A stretch of DNA of 64,000 nt from JAWKRB01 sp041389885 (GCA_041389885.1 JAWKRB010000015.1:135174-199173), one strand, 5' to 3'. Shown: positions 56,101 through 64,000, numbered from the stretch's first letter. The notes: generated from the letters alone by a model not told the origin. Made by a program: numbers and translations.

Positions 56101-58371
56101 GGCGACGGCGAGGTCGAGGTGCGTCTGCGCCGCGCGCCAGGCGCCCACGGAGCGGGCGACGGCCCCGGCGCTCCGGGCGATGCGCCGCGCGTCTCCGCGC
56201 TCCTCGGGGCGGAGGGCGGGCACGCTCCGCGCGAGGTGGTGGGCGAGGGCGAAGCGCCGCGGTCCGTCGAGCGCGTCTCCCCAGCGCGCGCGGAGCGCGC
56301 GGTAGATGCGCGCGTGCGTCGTCGGGCGCGCGTCTTCGGGGAGCGAGGCGTAGGCGGCCTCTTCGACCCGGTCGTGGGCGAAGCGCCACGCGAGGCCCCC
56401 GTCGAGGGCCACGGGGATCACGAGCCCCTCTCCCGCAGCGTGTTCGAGACGCCGGGCGAGGACGTCTCCGCTCGACCCGGAGACCTGCGCGAGGAGCTCG
56501 GGGTCGAAGCGGTCTCCGAGGGCGGCGGCGACGGCGAGGTCGGCGCGGCCCTCGGCGTCGAGGGCGTCGAGGCGCGCGGCGACGAGGCCCGCGGCGGTGT
56601 CGGGGACCTTCGCGTCGGCGGCGGCGGCGGGGTCGCAGTCCCAGCGGCGGGCCTCGGGGTCGAAGCGCGCGAGGCCCGCGTCGGCGAGGGCGCCGAGGAA
56701 CTCCACCGCGGCGAAGGGGTTGCCCCGGGTGCGGGTCCGCACGACCTCGGCGAGGGCCGCCACCTGCGCGGCGTCTGAGGGGAAGACCCGCGCCACCAGC
56801 GCCCGCACGCCGGCCTCGTCGAGGGGGCCGACCTCGAGGGCGGTGACCCGCTCTCCCAGGGCGCTCCAGAGGGCCGCGCGGGCGCCGCCGGGGTCGTCCT
56901 CGCCGCCTCGCTCCGCGGTGACCACCAGGGTCGACGCCGGGGCGCGCGCGGCGAGGCCCGCGAGGGCGGTGAGGGTCGACTCGTCGGCCCACTGGAGGTC
57001 GTCGAGAAAGAGCACCGCCGGGCGCTCGGGGGTGGCGAGGGCCTCGAGGAGCCCCCGCAGCGCGAGCTGAAACCGCACGTCCGACTCCGCGGGGCCGACG
57101 GCGGGCAGCGGGCCCATCGGCCCCAGGAGCGCGGCGAGCTCGGGGATCACCTCGGCCAGCGCCGCGGCGTTGGGCTGCGTGGCCTCGCGCACCCGGGCCT
57201 GCCACGCCTGGCGCTCCGCCGCGTCGGACGACCGCGCCATGCGCAGCGCGCGACGCAGCGCCGAGAGCAGGGCGGCGTAGGGGACGGCGCGGCGCAGCAC
57301 GTCGTGCTTGCCCTCGACGAAGAGGGCGTCGCGGGCCGCCACCTCACCGCGCAGCGCGCGCACGAGCGAAGACTTTCCCGCGCCCGACTCTCCGGTGAGC
57401 CGCAGGAGCGCGAAGCCGCCGGCCCGCGCGCGCTCGAAGGCCGCGTGGAGCGAGGCCACCAGGGTCTCTCGGCCCACCACCCCCTCGGGGCGTTGAAAGC
57501 GGCTGGCGATGTCGCTCGCGCCGGGGGTGAAGCCCTCCAGGGGCTCTCCCCGCGAGAGCGCGCGGGCGCAGCGGTCGAGGTCGTCGGCGAGGCCCTCGGC
57601 GCTCTGGTAGCGCGCGTCGGGGTCCTTCTGCAGCAGCTTCGCGACGATCGCCGCGAGGGCCGCGGGCGCGTCGGGGCGCAGCGCGCGCACGTCGGGGGGC
57701 GCCGCGGCGAGGTGGGCGTGGATCCACTCCAGGGGCGTGTGGGCCTTGAAGGGCGTGCGCCCGGTGAGCATCTCGTAGAGCACCACCCCGAGGGCGTAGA
57801 GGTCCGTCGCGGGGACCACCGCGCGCTGGGTGCGCCCGGTCTGCTCCGGGGCCATGTACGCGAAGCTGCCCTCGATGCGCTCCCTCGAGGTGGGGCAGCG
57901 GCCGCCGACCATCCTCGCGGCGATGCCGAAGTCCGTGATCCACGCGTGCGAGCCGTCGAGGTCGAGGAGCAGGTTCGAGGGCTTCACGTCGCGGTGCACC
58001 ACCCCGGCGCGGTGCGTCGCCGACAGCGCCTTGCACACCGCGCTGCCCACGCGGCACACCTCGGCGACCGACATCGGCTCCGCGGCGATGCGCGCGGCGA
58101 GGGTGCGCGCGCCCTGAAACTCTCGCACGAGCACCGCGCCGCCCTCGGCGTCGATCAGCTCGTTCGCCCGCGCGACGTGCGCGCCGGGGAGCTCGGCGGT
58201 GAGCGCGCGCTCGTGGCGGAGCTGCGCGGCGAACTCTCCCTCGGGGTCGGCGCCGGCGACGCGCTTCAGCGCCACCAGGGCGCCGTCGGCGCTCCGTCGA
58301 GCGCGAAAGACCTCGAAGTGTCGCCCGGAGCTCAACAGAGAAACATCCTCGAAGCCGACGAGCGACACCAT
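53125..58371 (-). CDS. Giant kinase / STAND-like ATPase / GAF / nucleotide cyclase
   Basis: A 1748-residue multidomain signalling protein. Residues 1-275: Ser/Thr kinase with Lys36 (ALKRV), HRDVKPSN, ITDFGIA and YMAPEQTGRT; the Gly-rich loop is degenerate (SSGRHFEVF). About 300-600: AAA-type ATPase with Walker A TGESGAGKSS and Walker B VLFLDDLQWAD. About 700-1150: TPR-like helical repeats. About 1215-1360: GAF domain (RRGVLIALRDKDLRVVAEG, RSVLCVALARQGAVNGVLYLEHD). About 1430-1620: class III nucleotide cyclase with both metal Asp (TVLFSDMRSF, YIGDAIMALF) and VIGDCVNLAARIESL. It ends with a short TPR-like tail. No membrane helix is predicted. It probably integrates ligand and phosphorylation inputs into cAMP or cGMP. 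It is divergent from crtI, 94 bases apart. Confidence 0.92.
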   Translation of the reverse strand: MVSLVGFEDVSLLSSGRHFEVFRARRSADGALVALKRVAGADPEGEFAAQLRHERALTAELPGAHVARANELIDAEGGAVLVREFQGARTLAARIAAEPMSVAEVCRVGSAVCKALSATHRAGVVHRDVKPSNLLLDLDGSHAWITDFGIAARMVGGRCPTSRERIEGSFAYMAPEQTGRTQRAVVPATDLYALGVVLYEMLTGRTPFKAHTPLEWIHAHLAAAPPDVRALRPDAPAALAAIVAKLLQKDPDARYQSAEGLADDLDRCARALSRGEPLEGFTPGASDIASRFQRPEGVVGRETLVASLHAAFERARAGGFALLRLTGESGAGKSSLVRALRGEVAARDALFVEGKHDVLRRAVPYAALLSALRRALRMARSSDAAERQAWQARVREATQPNAAALAEVIPELAALLGPMGPLPAVGPAESDVRFQLALRGLLEALATPERPAVLFLDDLQWADESTLTALAGLAARAPASTLVVTAERGGEDDPGGARAALWSALGERVTALEVGPLDEAGVRALVARVFPSDAAQVAALAEVVRTRTRGNPFAAVEFLGALADAGLARFDPEARRWDCDPAAAADAKVPDTAAGLVAARLDALDAEGRADLAVAAALGDRFDPELLAQVSGSSGDVLARRLEHAAGEGLVIPVALDGGLAWRFAHDRVEEAAYASLPEDARPTTHARIYRALRARWGDALDGPRRFALAHHLARSVPALRPEERGDARRIARSAGAVARSVGAWRAAQTHLDLAVALGPGERAEALALHVDRAECAYLATDFDAMDRAAAEALSLASSPVERAAVEDVRVRAANHRGDHARAVDVALRALAELGHAFPDAPGNGQVMSALAATKLRLAFRPPESLDALPALTDPTQLAALRLMIAASGSAFFVAPALFPLLVFRVLAVTVQHGASAHAPFGYAGYGLLLAAHFGQVDAGYRFGLLARRTVDRFGADALRGQVEFLFNFFVRHWREPLSACAADMAAASRQALEVGGLEYWSYNLTGASVTELLRGASLDALAPRIDRERAQLQELKQHKTAILAAAMRLTAGALRGDHDLDALSAAEAEGLQGYRASGDVNGVANLCLLRAVRGAILGDTQAALEAAREAESHAAVLAGQIYLPALRFFHALALADALAAMPAAQRVRAHVKLRQILAAYRGWGAASPQSYAGRALLLEAEVARAEGRDLEAGARYDDALADLAARGTDGDAALAYARAAAFQRARGRASLATSYAREAVDRAERWGARALSRALRARFELRDEASKSLRPAATTTSTQAVSVDFESSLKAARAISEEIELERLQTRLVEVVIENAGARRGVLIALRDKDLRVVAEGTVASGAALCDRALDAADDLPRPLVRLVAQTGETVLLDDAAASADFGADPYLRRAGARSVLCVALARQGAVNGVLYLEHDGAAGVFTPQRAEVLRVLAAQAAVSLENATLYADLARSLRRQVSLTQAQARFVPTEFLSSLGRGSIDEVALGDSVQREMTVLFSDMRSFTRHVEGMSPVENISFINEYLSAMEPTILAQGGFVDSYIGDAIMALFDVAPERAVAAAVNMHRALAPLNAAREARGAKPLRIGVGLNTGELTLGTIGGPQRIKCGVIGDCVNLAARIESLTKRYGAGVLIGDRTLSQLPEGAFTTREVDRVRVVGRLAPVTLIEVLDADPEPLRAAKLRCGSDWAEALARYRDGELTAARDAFRRCLDAAPDDGAAALRLQRCEAHLAAPPQGPWTGVEELVEK

Positions 58372-58465
58372 GGGGACCCTCCGATGTGGGCGCCGATCCT
58401 ATGCGGGGTGGGAATTTCCGTACAGTGTGCGCGGTCAGCCCCGGCAGCGGGTATCGTCCTGGCCT

Positions 58466-59938
58466 ATGGGCGCATCGACACGTCGTGCGGTGGTCATCGG
58501 CGCGGGATTCGGGGGACTCGCGATCGCGGCTCGGCTCGCGGCGAAGGGGTGGAAGGTCACCCTCTGCGAGAAGAACGAGACCCCGGGCGGGCGCGCGCGG
58601 GTGGTGCGTGAGCGGGGGTACACCTTCGACCTCGGCCCGAGCGTGATCACCGGCCCCTCGCTGCTCCGCGAGCTCTGGACGGCCTGCGGCTCGGAGCTCA
58701 CGCAGGACGTGGAGCTCCTGCCCGTCGACCCGAGCTACCGCTTCGTCTTCGACGACGGCACGTCCCTCGAGCTCTCCGCGAGCGCCGAGGCGATGGCCGC
58801 GGAGGTCTCGCGCCTCGCGCCGGGCGACCTCCCGGGCTGGGTGCGCTACCGCGCCCACGTCGAGCGCTTCTGGGAGCGCTCGGTGAAGCAGGTGATGCAC
58901 GCCCCCATGCAGCACCTCACCGACCTGCTGCCCTTCGCCGGGGGCATGATCGCGGGCGGAGGGTTCTCGAGCATGAACGCGCTGGTGCGCTGGCACGTGC
59001 GCGACCGCAAGCTCGTGCGCGCGCTGCGCTTTCACCCGACCTTCGTGGGCGCCTCGCCGTGGGCGCCAGGGAGCGCGATCTACAGCGCGATTCAGGGGTT
59101 GGAGTGGGAGGAGGGCGTGTGGTTCCCGCGGGGCGGGACCAACGCGCTGGTGGCGGCGATGGAGTCCCTCGGTCGGCGCTGCGGCGCGACGTTTCGCTAC
59201 GGCGCCGCGGTGCGCACGATCACGGTGGAGCGCGGTCGGGCGACGGGGGTGATCCTGGAGTCAGGGGAGCGCATCGAGGCCGACGCGGTGGTCTCGAACG
59301 CCGACGCGACGTGGACGTACACCGTGCTCGAGCCCGAGGGCGCGCGGGAGCCGCTGGTCACCGCGATGCTCAGGCGCGCGCGGTACACCGAGGGGCTCTT
59401 CGTCTTCTACTTCGGCACCACGAAGACCTACCCCGGCGTGGCGCACCACTCGGTGATCCTCGACCGCGAGCTGCCCTCCCGGTGGAACCCCGTCGGCCCG
59501 ACGATGTTCGAGCCCTTCACGTACCTCCACCGGCCCACGGCGACGGACCCCTCCCTCGCGCCCGAGGGCTGCGACGCGTTCTACGCCCTGCGCGCGGTGC
59601 CCAACCTCCAGGGCATCTGGGACTGGCGCGCCGAGGCCGAGGCTCAGCGCGAGATGCTCCTGCGCACCCTGGAGCGCACGCAGCTCCCAGGGCTGCGCGC
59701 GCACCTCGCGGTGGAGCGGCAGATGAGCCCGCGAGACTTTCGCGAGCAGCTGCTCACCGAGCACGGCGCGGGCTTCGGATTGGCGCCGACGCTGCTGCAA
59801 TCTGCGCCGTTTCGACCGCACGCGCGGAGCGAGGCGCTGCCGGGGCTCTACCTCGTGGGCGAGGGGACGCACCCGGGGCCAGGCGTGCCCGCGGTGATCT
59901 CCTCCGCGAGGATCGTCGACCGCCTGCTGAACCGCTGA
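58466..59938 (+). CDS. crtI: Phytoene desaturase (CrtI family)
   Basis: A 490-residue FAD-dependent carotenoid desaturase/isomerase. The dinucleotide-binding start RRAVVIGAGFGGLAIAARLAAKGWKVTLCEKN is followed by the CrtI hallmark TPGGRARV and GYTFDLGPSVITGP. The C-terminal FAD motif is LPGLYLVGEGTHPGPGVPAVISSARI. Family members convert phytoene to lycopene or carry out related desaturations; which one cannot be told. The ATG was taken where the FAD motif begins; the frame is open further upstream through the intergenic region. It converges with a carotenoid oxygenase gene 13 bases away. Confidence 0.88.
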   Translation: MGASTRRAVVIGAGFGGLAIAARLAAKGWKVTLCEKNETPGGRARVVRERGYTFDLGPSVITGPSLLRELWTACGSELTQDVELLPVDPSYRFVFDDGTSLELSASAEAMAAEVSRLAPGDLPGWVRYRAHVERFWERSVKQVMHAPMQHLTDLLPFAGGMIAGGGFSSMNALVRWHVRDRKLVRALRFHPTFVGASPWAPGSAIYSAIQGLEWEEGVWFPRGGTNALVAAMESLGRRCGATFRYGAAVRTITVERGRATGVILESGERIEADAVVSNADATWTYTVLEPEGAREPLVTAMLRRARYTEGLFVFYFGTTKTYPGVAHHSVILDRELPSRWNPVGPTMFEPFTYLHRPTATDPSLAPEGCDAFYALRAVPNLQGIWDWRAEAEAQREMLLRTLERTQLPGLRAHLAVERQMSPRDFREQLLTEHGAGFGLAPTLLQSAPFRPHARSEALPGLYLVGEGTHPGPGVPAVISSARIVDRLLNR

Positions 59939-59951
59939 CGGCCCTCGCCCC

Positions 59952-61985
59952 TCACTCGTCGAAGTACGGGAACACCTCGAGCTCGAGCATGCGCTCGAGG
60001 TCCTTGAAATCGAGGGCGTAGCGCACGAGGTCGCGGATCGGCCCGAGCGCCTGCCTCCACGGGAACGGCAGGTCCTGCCCGAAGAAGCGCAGGTAGCGGG
60101 CCTTGATCTCGTCGAAGTCGAGGTCTTTGCGCGCGTCGACGCGGTGGGTCGTCGGGGCCTTGCGCAGGGTGGCGGTCCACATGGAGTGGAGGGTCATGCC
60201 GAACTGCAGCTCGGGGTGACCGAGGCGGCAGATGGGTCCTCGCGCGACGTTCTGCGCCTCGAAGATCCAGATCTCGTCGCCGCTCGACGCCTCGGGCAGC
60301 GCCGGGGTGGGGTCGCTCACGACGGTCACGACGAGGTACCCGTCCTCGCGCTCGACGCCCTTCTTCGCGCTCGGCACGAAGGTCGGCGCGAAGCCGTACC
60401 ACCCCACCGGGAGGCTGAACCCGTCGAAGTCGCGGCTCTCGGTGTTGAAGCGAAACACGCTCGACGGGATGATCCCTCGCGGGAGCGTGTCGATGGGCCA
60501 GCCGCGGTTGCGGTAGAGGTCGTAGAGCTCCTTGGAGAGCAGGTCGGGGGTGAACCCGCCGGAGTTGAACCAGAGGTTCTTCAGCGGCCCGCTGTGCTCG
60601 CGCGCAGGCTGACCGCGGAGCAGGTCGAGCTCTCCCTGGAGCATCCCCGCGTGGGAGAACACCGCGACGCCCCAGGTGTAGAGGTCGTTGCCGTGCATCC
60701 GCGAGTCGACCAGCGCCCGGTCGAGGTCGATCTCGTGCACGCCGATCTGCCCGCGAATGATGGGCACCGGGGTGAGCATCCCGTCGAGGTAATCAGGGAC
60801 CGTGCCGCCCAGCGCCAGCGGCTCGCCCGCGCGGAGCACGTGCGTGAGGTCCTCCGAGGGCGTGTGCGAGACCACGAGGCGGATCTTGTGCCCCGTCGGC
60901 GTCTCGTCGTCGTACTCGACGGCGAAGTGCAGGCCCCCCGCGCCGAGCACGAAGCGCCGGGCCTTCACCGTGGGCGGCGCGTCGGGGGAGAGGCTCTCGG
61001 GGCTGTCGGTGAGGTCGGCCTTGCGCACCACCCACACCGACGCGACCGCCGAGCTCTCGGGCGCGGTCAGCCGCTCGACGATCGACGTGGGGATCGGGAG
61101 CCAGGGGCGCAGCAGCGCCGCCATCGCGCCGGGGAGGTCGACGGGAAAATCCGAGTCGAGCAGCACCACGTGGTTCTTCGTGACCACGAGCTGGTGCAGG
61201 GTCTGCGTCGCGATCTCGGCGCCCGTCACGTCGTCGACCAGGTGCCAGTGGCGCACCCGAGGGTCGGCCTCGGACCAGCGGCAGACCTGGGTGAAGGGCC
61301 GGCACGGCGGCGCGTCGGGCGCGTGGTTGCTGATGTAGAGGTCGCCGTTGTGCGGGTCGACCGTCGCGTGCGCCGTGGTCTGCAGCAGCGGGAGCAGCCA
61401 GGGGAGCGGGAGCGAAGGCTTCCACTCCCGGAGGTACCCGATGGGCGAGAGCGCGCGGAGCGTCGCGGGGTCGATCTGCCACGGCCGCCCCGCGTCGGTG
61501 GTGATCACCATGCGCCCCGTGCTCGGGATCACCACGGGCGCGGTGTTCGGGAGCTCCTGCGCCCCAAGGGTGACGGAGAACTGCCCGAGGCCCACGGGGC
61601 GAAACTCGCTGAGCCTCGGGTCGACGAAGGGGCGGCGCAGGTAGCCCAGCTTGTTCACCGCGCGGCGCAGGTAGTACCCCGCGGTGCGCATCACCGACGA
61701 CGAGAGCTTCGCCGCCTCGGCGCCGCTCAGGTCGATGCGGTACACGACGCCGTTCGACGAGAGCGCGGGCGTGCCGCGGTGAACCCGCGGGCCCGCGATG
61801 AAGACGTGGCCGAGCAGGTCGGGCGGGAGCGAGCCCGCGAGCACCCGCAGCTTCAGCCCGGCGTACTCCCGGTCCGCGGAGCGCATGATCGCGCGCGGCG
61901 TGCCCTTCGAGCCGCCGGGGGTGAGGGTGTCGGCCACGGAGGGCATGTCGTGCCCGTCGCAGTGTGGCGTGGTCTCGTCGTCCAT
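59952..61985 (-). CDS. Carotenoid cleavage oxygenase (RPE65/CCO family)
   Basis: A 677-residue non-heme iron dioxygenase that cleaves carotenoids or related olefins to apocarotenoid aldehydes. Iron-ligand candidates sit in the conserved contexts ATVDPHNGDLYISNHAPD, ATQTLHQLVVTKNHVVLLDSDFP, LGAGGLHFAVEYDDE and FGMTLHSMWTATL. The N-terminal PPDLLGHVFIAGPRVHRGTPALSSNGVVYRIDL is also typical. It is longer than retinal-forming bacterial CCOs (about 490-550) because of C-terminal and loop insertions. The ATG at 61985 was chosen over one 13 codons upstream. Its pairing with crtI suggests making and then cleaving a C40 carotenoid. Confidence 0.87.
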   Translation of the reverse strand: MDDETTPHCDGHDMPSVADTLTPGGSKGTPRAIMRSADREYAGLKLRVLAGSLPPDLLGHVFIAGPRVHRGTPALSSNGVVYRIDLSGAEAAKLSSSVMRTAGYYLRRAVNKLGYLRRPFVDPRLSEFRPVGLGQFSVTLGAQELPNTAPVVIPSTGRMVITTDAGRPWQIDPATLRALSPIGYLREWKPSLPLPWLLPLLQTTAHATVDPHNGDLYISNHAPDAPPCRPFTQVCRWSEADPRVRHWHLVDDVTGAEIATQTLHQLVVTKNHVVLLDSDFPVDLPGAMAALLRPWLPIPTSIVERLTAPESSAVASVWVVRKADLTDSPESLSPDAPPTVKARRFVLGAGGLHFAVEYDDETPTGHKIRLVVSHTPSEDLTHVLRAGEPLALGGTVPDYLDGMLTPVPIIRGQIGVHEIDLDRALVDSRMHGNDLYTWGVAVFSHAGMLQGELDLLRGQPAREHSGPLKNLWFNSGGFTPDLLSKELYDLYRNRGWPIDTLPRGIIPSSVFRFNTESRDFDGFSLPVGWYGFAPTFVPSAKKGVEREDGYLVVTVVSDPTPALPEASSGDEIWIFEAQNVARGPICRLGHPELQFGMTLHSMWTATLRKAPTTHRVDARKDLDFDEIKARYLRFFGQDLPFPWRQALGPIRDLVRYALDFKDLERMLELEVFPYFDE

Positions 61986-62114
61986 CGACGCATCGCTCCC
62001 GCCAGCGGGACATCCGCGGCGCACGGAATGTAGACCAACTCCCTACGCGGGGGTCAGCGCCGCGCGGTCGATCAGGGGCGACGAAGCCTCAGGACCTGTC
62101 ACGAAGACAGACCC

Positions 62115-62513
62115 TCAGCGCGAGAAGGTGGGCAGCGCGACCATGACCACGCCGGCCATGGAGACGCCCCACACCGCGGTGCGCAGAAAGGGCACGCCCG
62201 CGTAGTACACGAAGGCGTACACGACCCGCGCCCAGAAGAAGAGCGAGGCGCCCGCGGTGAGCTCGGCGGCGGTGGCGCCCGAGAGCCGCGAGGCGGTGAG
62301 GGCGCAGGCGAAGAGCAGGAGCCCCTCGAGCATGTTCTTGGCGGCGCGGTCGGCGCGGGCCACGGCCCCGCTCCCGTCGGGGACGTTGTCGCGGTTGCCG
62401 AAGGCCACCATCAGCCCCGCGGGGCTCCACGCCTTCGCGCGCAGCAGGCTCGCCGTCATCAGCATCGCCCAGGTCAAGAAGACAGAGAGCGCGAGGTATC
62501 GAAGGTCGTTCAT
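62115..62513 (-). CDS. MAPEG family membrane protein
   Basis: A 132-residue four-helix membrane protein. MNDLRYLALSVFLTWAMLMTASLL is the first helix; FGNRDNVPDGSGAVARADRAAKNMLEGLLLFACALTA contains the MAPEG loop (GNRDN...RA.RA..N..E) and second helix; two more helices follow (FWARVVYAFVYYAGVPF, TAVWGVSMAGVVMVAL). Eukaryotic MAPEG proteins are glutathione transferases or leukotriene synthases; the bacterial role is mostly unknown. I chose the internal ATG that starts at the first helix. It shares a 136-base divergent region with the spermidine-synthase-like gene. Confidence 0.85.
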   Translation of the reverse strand: MNDLRYLALSVFLTWAMLMTASLLRAKAWSPAGLMVAFGNRDNVPDGSGAVARADRAAKNMLEGLLLFACALTASRLSGATAAELTAGASLFFWARVVYAFVYYAGVPFLRTAVWGVSMAGVVMVALPTFSR

Positions 62514-62649
62514 GGGGGGCTCCGGCGGGCGGTGGGTAGACGGCGGGGGCGATGTCACCACAACGGACGCGTTTCACAACGCCGAAGCGACCCGACCGGG
62601 GAGCCCCTGGGCACGCCCTGCGATTCGTGCGAGACGGGCGCGAGGCTCG

Positions 62650-63318
62650 ATGACACTCCCCTGGACCACCGTCGCCACCGAAGACACCCCCGAGGGCCCC
62701 CTCCGGCTGCTCCGCCGCGCCGAGCGCGACTGGCTGATCACCATCGACGGGCGCGTGCTGATGAACAGCGCGTCGGCGCGCTCGGAGGTCGCCCTCGGCG
62801 CGCTGGCGTGCAAGGGCCTCGCGTCGCGCGCGAAGCCCAGGGTGCTCGTGGGGGGGCTGGGCATGGGCTTCACCCTCCGCGCCGTGCTCGACGCGCTCCC
62901 GGCCGACGGATCGGTGACCGTCGCCGAGCTCAACCCGGTGGTCCTCGCGTGGTGCCAGGGCCCCATCGCGCACCTCACCGACGGCGCCGCGAGCGACCCG
63001 CGGGTGACCGTGCGCGTGGGCGATTTCGCGCGGGTGCTGCGCGACGCCGCCGAGCGCGCCGCGGGCCTCGACGCCGTGGTGGTGGACCTGTACGTCGGCC
63101 CCGACAACGACTCGTCCCCCGACGATCCGCTCTACGGCGCGCGGGCCACGCGCCGGGCCTTCAGCGCGCTGCGACCGGGCGGTGTCTACGCGGTGTGGGG
63201 CGAGACCTACCACGAGCGCTACGCGCGCCGCCTCGAGGCCGCAGGATTCACCGTGCGCCGCGAGAACCCCGCGCGGGGCAGCGGGCGCATGGTGGTCTAC
63301 CTCGCGACGAAGCCCTGA
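62650..63318 (+). CDS. Spermidine synthase-like aminopropyltransferase/methyltransferase
   Basis: A 222-residue class I Rossmann protein: LLVGG-type PRVLVGGLGMGFTLRAVL (nucleotide-binding motif I), VTVAELNPVVLAWCQ (acidic motif II), VRVGDFARVLRD, and AVVVDLYVGPDNDSSP, where spermidine synthases have the catalytic Asp. The C-terminus (FSALRPGGVYAVWGETYHERYARRLEAAGF) fits too. It is shorter than SpeE (about 280-300), lacking the N-terminal beta domain, so it may use decarboxylated AdoMet or plain AdoMet. An AdoMet decarboxylase fusion is encoded 15 kb upstream. The start was chosen where homology begins. Confidence 0.75.
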   Translation: MTLPWTTVATEDTPEGPLRLLRRAERDWLITIDGRVLMNSASARSEVALGALACKGLASRAKPRVLVGGLGMGFTLRAVLDALPADGSVTVAELNPVVLAWCQGPIAHLTDGAASDPRVTVRVGDFARVLRDAAERAAGLDAVVVDLYVGPDNDSSPDDPLYGARATRRAFSALRPGGVYAVWGETYHERYARRLEAAGFTVRRENPARGSGRMVVYLATKP

Positions 63319-63360
63319 TCGCGCTTGCGCGGCGGGCTCGCGCGCGCCACAGACCCCTGC

Positions 63361-64000
63361 ATGGGCAACGCGCCGCTCCGCCGCGTCGGGGTTCTGGGCG
63401 ATCTCCACGGTCGGTACCGCGCCCTCGACGCGGCGCTGAAATTCTTTCGCGCCGAGGGGGTCGACGCGGTGCTCTCCGTGGGCGACCTCGTCGACGGCGC
63501 CGGCGATGTCGAGGCCGTGATCGCAACCCTCAGGGGCGCAGGGGTTTGTACCGTGCGCGGCAACCACGAGCGCTGGCTCCTCGGCGACGCGATGCGCTCG
63601 CTGCCCCACGCGACCGAGCGACGCAGCCTCCGCGACGACGCCCTCGAGTGGATCTCCGCGCTGCGCCCGGTGCAGCGCCTCGAGACCGTCGCGGGCGCGC
63701 TGCTGCTCGGGCACGGCCTCGGGTCGCAGGACATGGTCTGCGTCACCGACGACGAGCCCTCGCGCGTCGACCCGAGCGACCCCGTGATGGCGCGCTTCGC
63801 GGGGGAGTCGGCGGGGTGCCGCTTCGCCGTGGGGGGGCACACGCACCGACGCATGGTCCGGGAGGTGTGCGGGGTCACGATGATCAACGCGGGCACGCTG
63901 GTCGAGGCCGATGATCCCTGCGTCGCGGTGATCGATTTCGAGGAGCGCGCGGCGTGGCACCACGACCTCGTGGGCGGCGTGGTCGTGCCCTCGCCCTGGC
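63361..64000 (+). CDS. Calcineurin-like metallophosphoesterase (3' end outside window)
   Basis: The frame runs from ATG 63361 to the window end (213 residues visible) without a stop. Metal-binding motifs are in order: LGDLHGRYRALDAAL, SVGDLVDGAGD, VRGNHERWLLGD, LLLGHGLGS and GGHTHRRMV. It resembles the serine/threonine phosphatase-like/YfcE-type group, as does the gene at 11385-12128, but the two differ in sequence. It lies 42 bases after the spermidine-synthase-like gene and may be co-transcribed. The C-terminal residues and substrate cannot be judged. Confidence 0.85.
   Translation, partial: MGNAPLRRVGVLGDLHGRYRALDAALKFFRAEGVDAVLSVGDLVDGAGDVEAVIATLRGAGVCTVRGNHERWLLGDAMRSLPHATERRSLRDDALEWISALRPVQRLETVAGALLLGHGLGSQDMVCVTDDEPSRVDPSDPVMARFAGESAGCRFAVGGHTHRRMVREVCGVTMINAGTLVEADDPCVAVIDFEERAAWHHDLVGGVVVPSPW

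Noticed and set aside
52426..56778. An open plus-strand frame of about 1450 codons opposite the kinase/cyclase giant
   Set aside because: Shadow of the minus-strand gene, whose kinase, ATPase, GAF and cyclase motifs are unambiguous.

Overview
The window is GC-rich, densely coded DNA from what is most likely a member of the Myxococcota, plausibly the Polyangia/Sandaracinaceae side. This placement is inferred from content: a bacterial spc/alpha ribosomal operon, Hanks-type kinases with C-terminal membrane anchors, an ECF sigma/zinc anti-sigma pair, a CpXC-like protein, many Asp/Pro-rich lipoproteins, an AgmX/PglI-domain protein in a Glt-like envelope operon, and carotenoid genes. No insertion sequence, integrase, prophage or CRISPR array is seen. 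The ends cut through rplF (left) and a calcineurin-like phosphoesterase (right).

Bases 1-7.9 kb hold a canonical ribosomal run on the + strand: rplF-rplR-rpsE-rpmD-rplO-secY-adk-infA-rpmJ-rpsM-rpsK-rpsD-rpoA-rplQ, closed by a hairpin over the rplQ stop codon. From 8.0 to 11.4 kb comes a class III aminotransferase / LuxE-like acyl-protein synthetase / LuxC-like acyl-CoA reductase trio, suggesting fatty acyl to aldehyde (to amine) chemistry. The first two genes carry at least eight frame changes packed into about 1 kb. From 11.4 to 18.6 kb are a phosphoesterase, a CpXC-like coiled-coil protein, an orphan SctQ/FliN-like protein with a lipoprotein, a Ser/Thr kinase and two small genes.

The part I find most novel is 18.7-26.7 kb: a DUF4145-like/membrane/FGE-like protein, then an ECF-like sigma factor, an unknown 361-residue protein, a stand-alone Lon-type (S16) protease-like protein with the Ser-Lys dyad at exact Lon spacing and helical repeats instead of an AAA+ module, and a large SF1 helicase with a RelE-like N-terminus. 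The sigma / middle protein / Lon order resembles the CRISPR-linked CalpS-CalpT-CalpL cascade, but no CRISPR is present. This block abuts the CCA-encoding 3' end of a selenocysteine tRNA gene (selC).

From 26.8 to 41.6 kb an ECF sigma/anti-sigma pair faces a long, translationally coupled operon behind a near-consensus promoter (TTGACC-N16-TATAAA). It encodes two paralogous periplasmic proteins, three large TPR proteins, a small exported protein and an FHA-like/TM/AgmX-PglI protein. The order of the last four genes resembles the gltD-gltE-gltF-gltG segment of the Myxococcus gliding/envelope machinery. A Nudix hydrolase follows.

From 41.6 to 64 kb lies a mosaic: a secreted esterase lipoprotein, a Cys-rich lipoprotein, a DTW-domain tRNA acp3U synthase overlapping a 2OG-Fe(II) oxygenase, a protein with eight perfect 12-bp in-frame repeats, an S-adenosylmethionine decarboxylase fused to a SET-like domain, a cytochrome P450, surface lipoproteins including a CHAP amidase with seven FG-GAP-like repeats, a TPMT-type methyltransferase, a 1748-residue kinase/ATPase/GAF/nucleotide-cyclase, a convergent CrtI desaturase / carotenoid oxygenase pair, a MAPEG protein, a spermidine-synthase-like protein and a truncated phosphoesterase.
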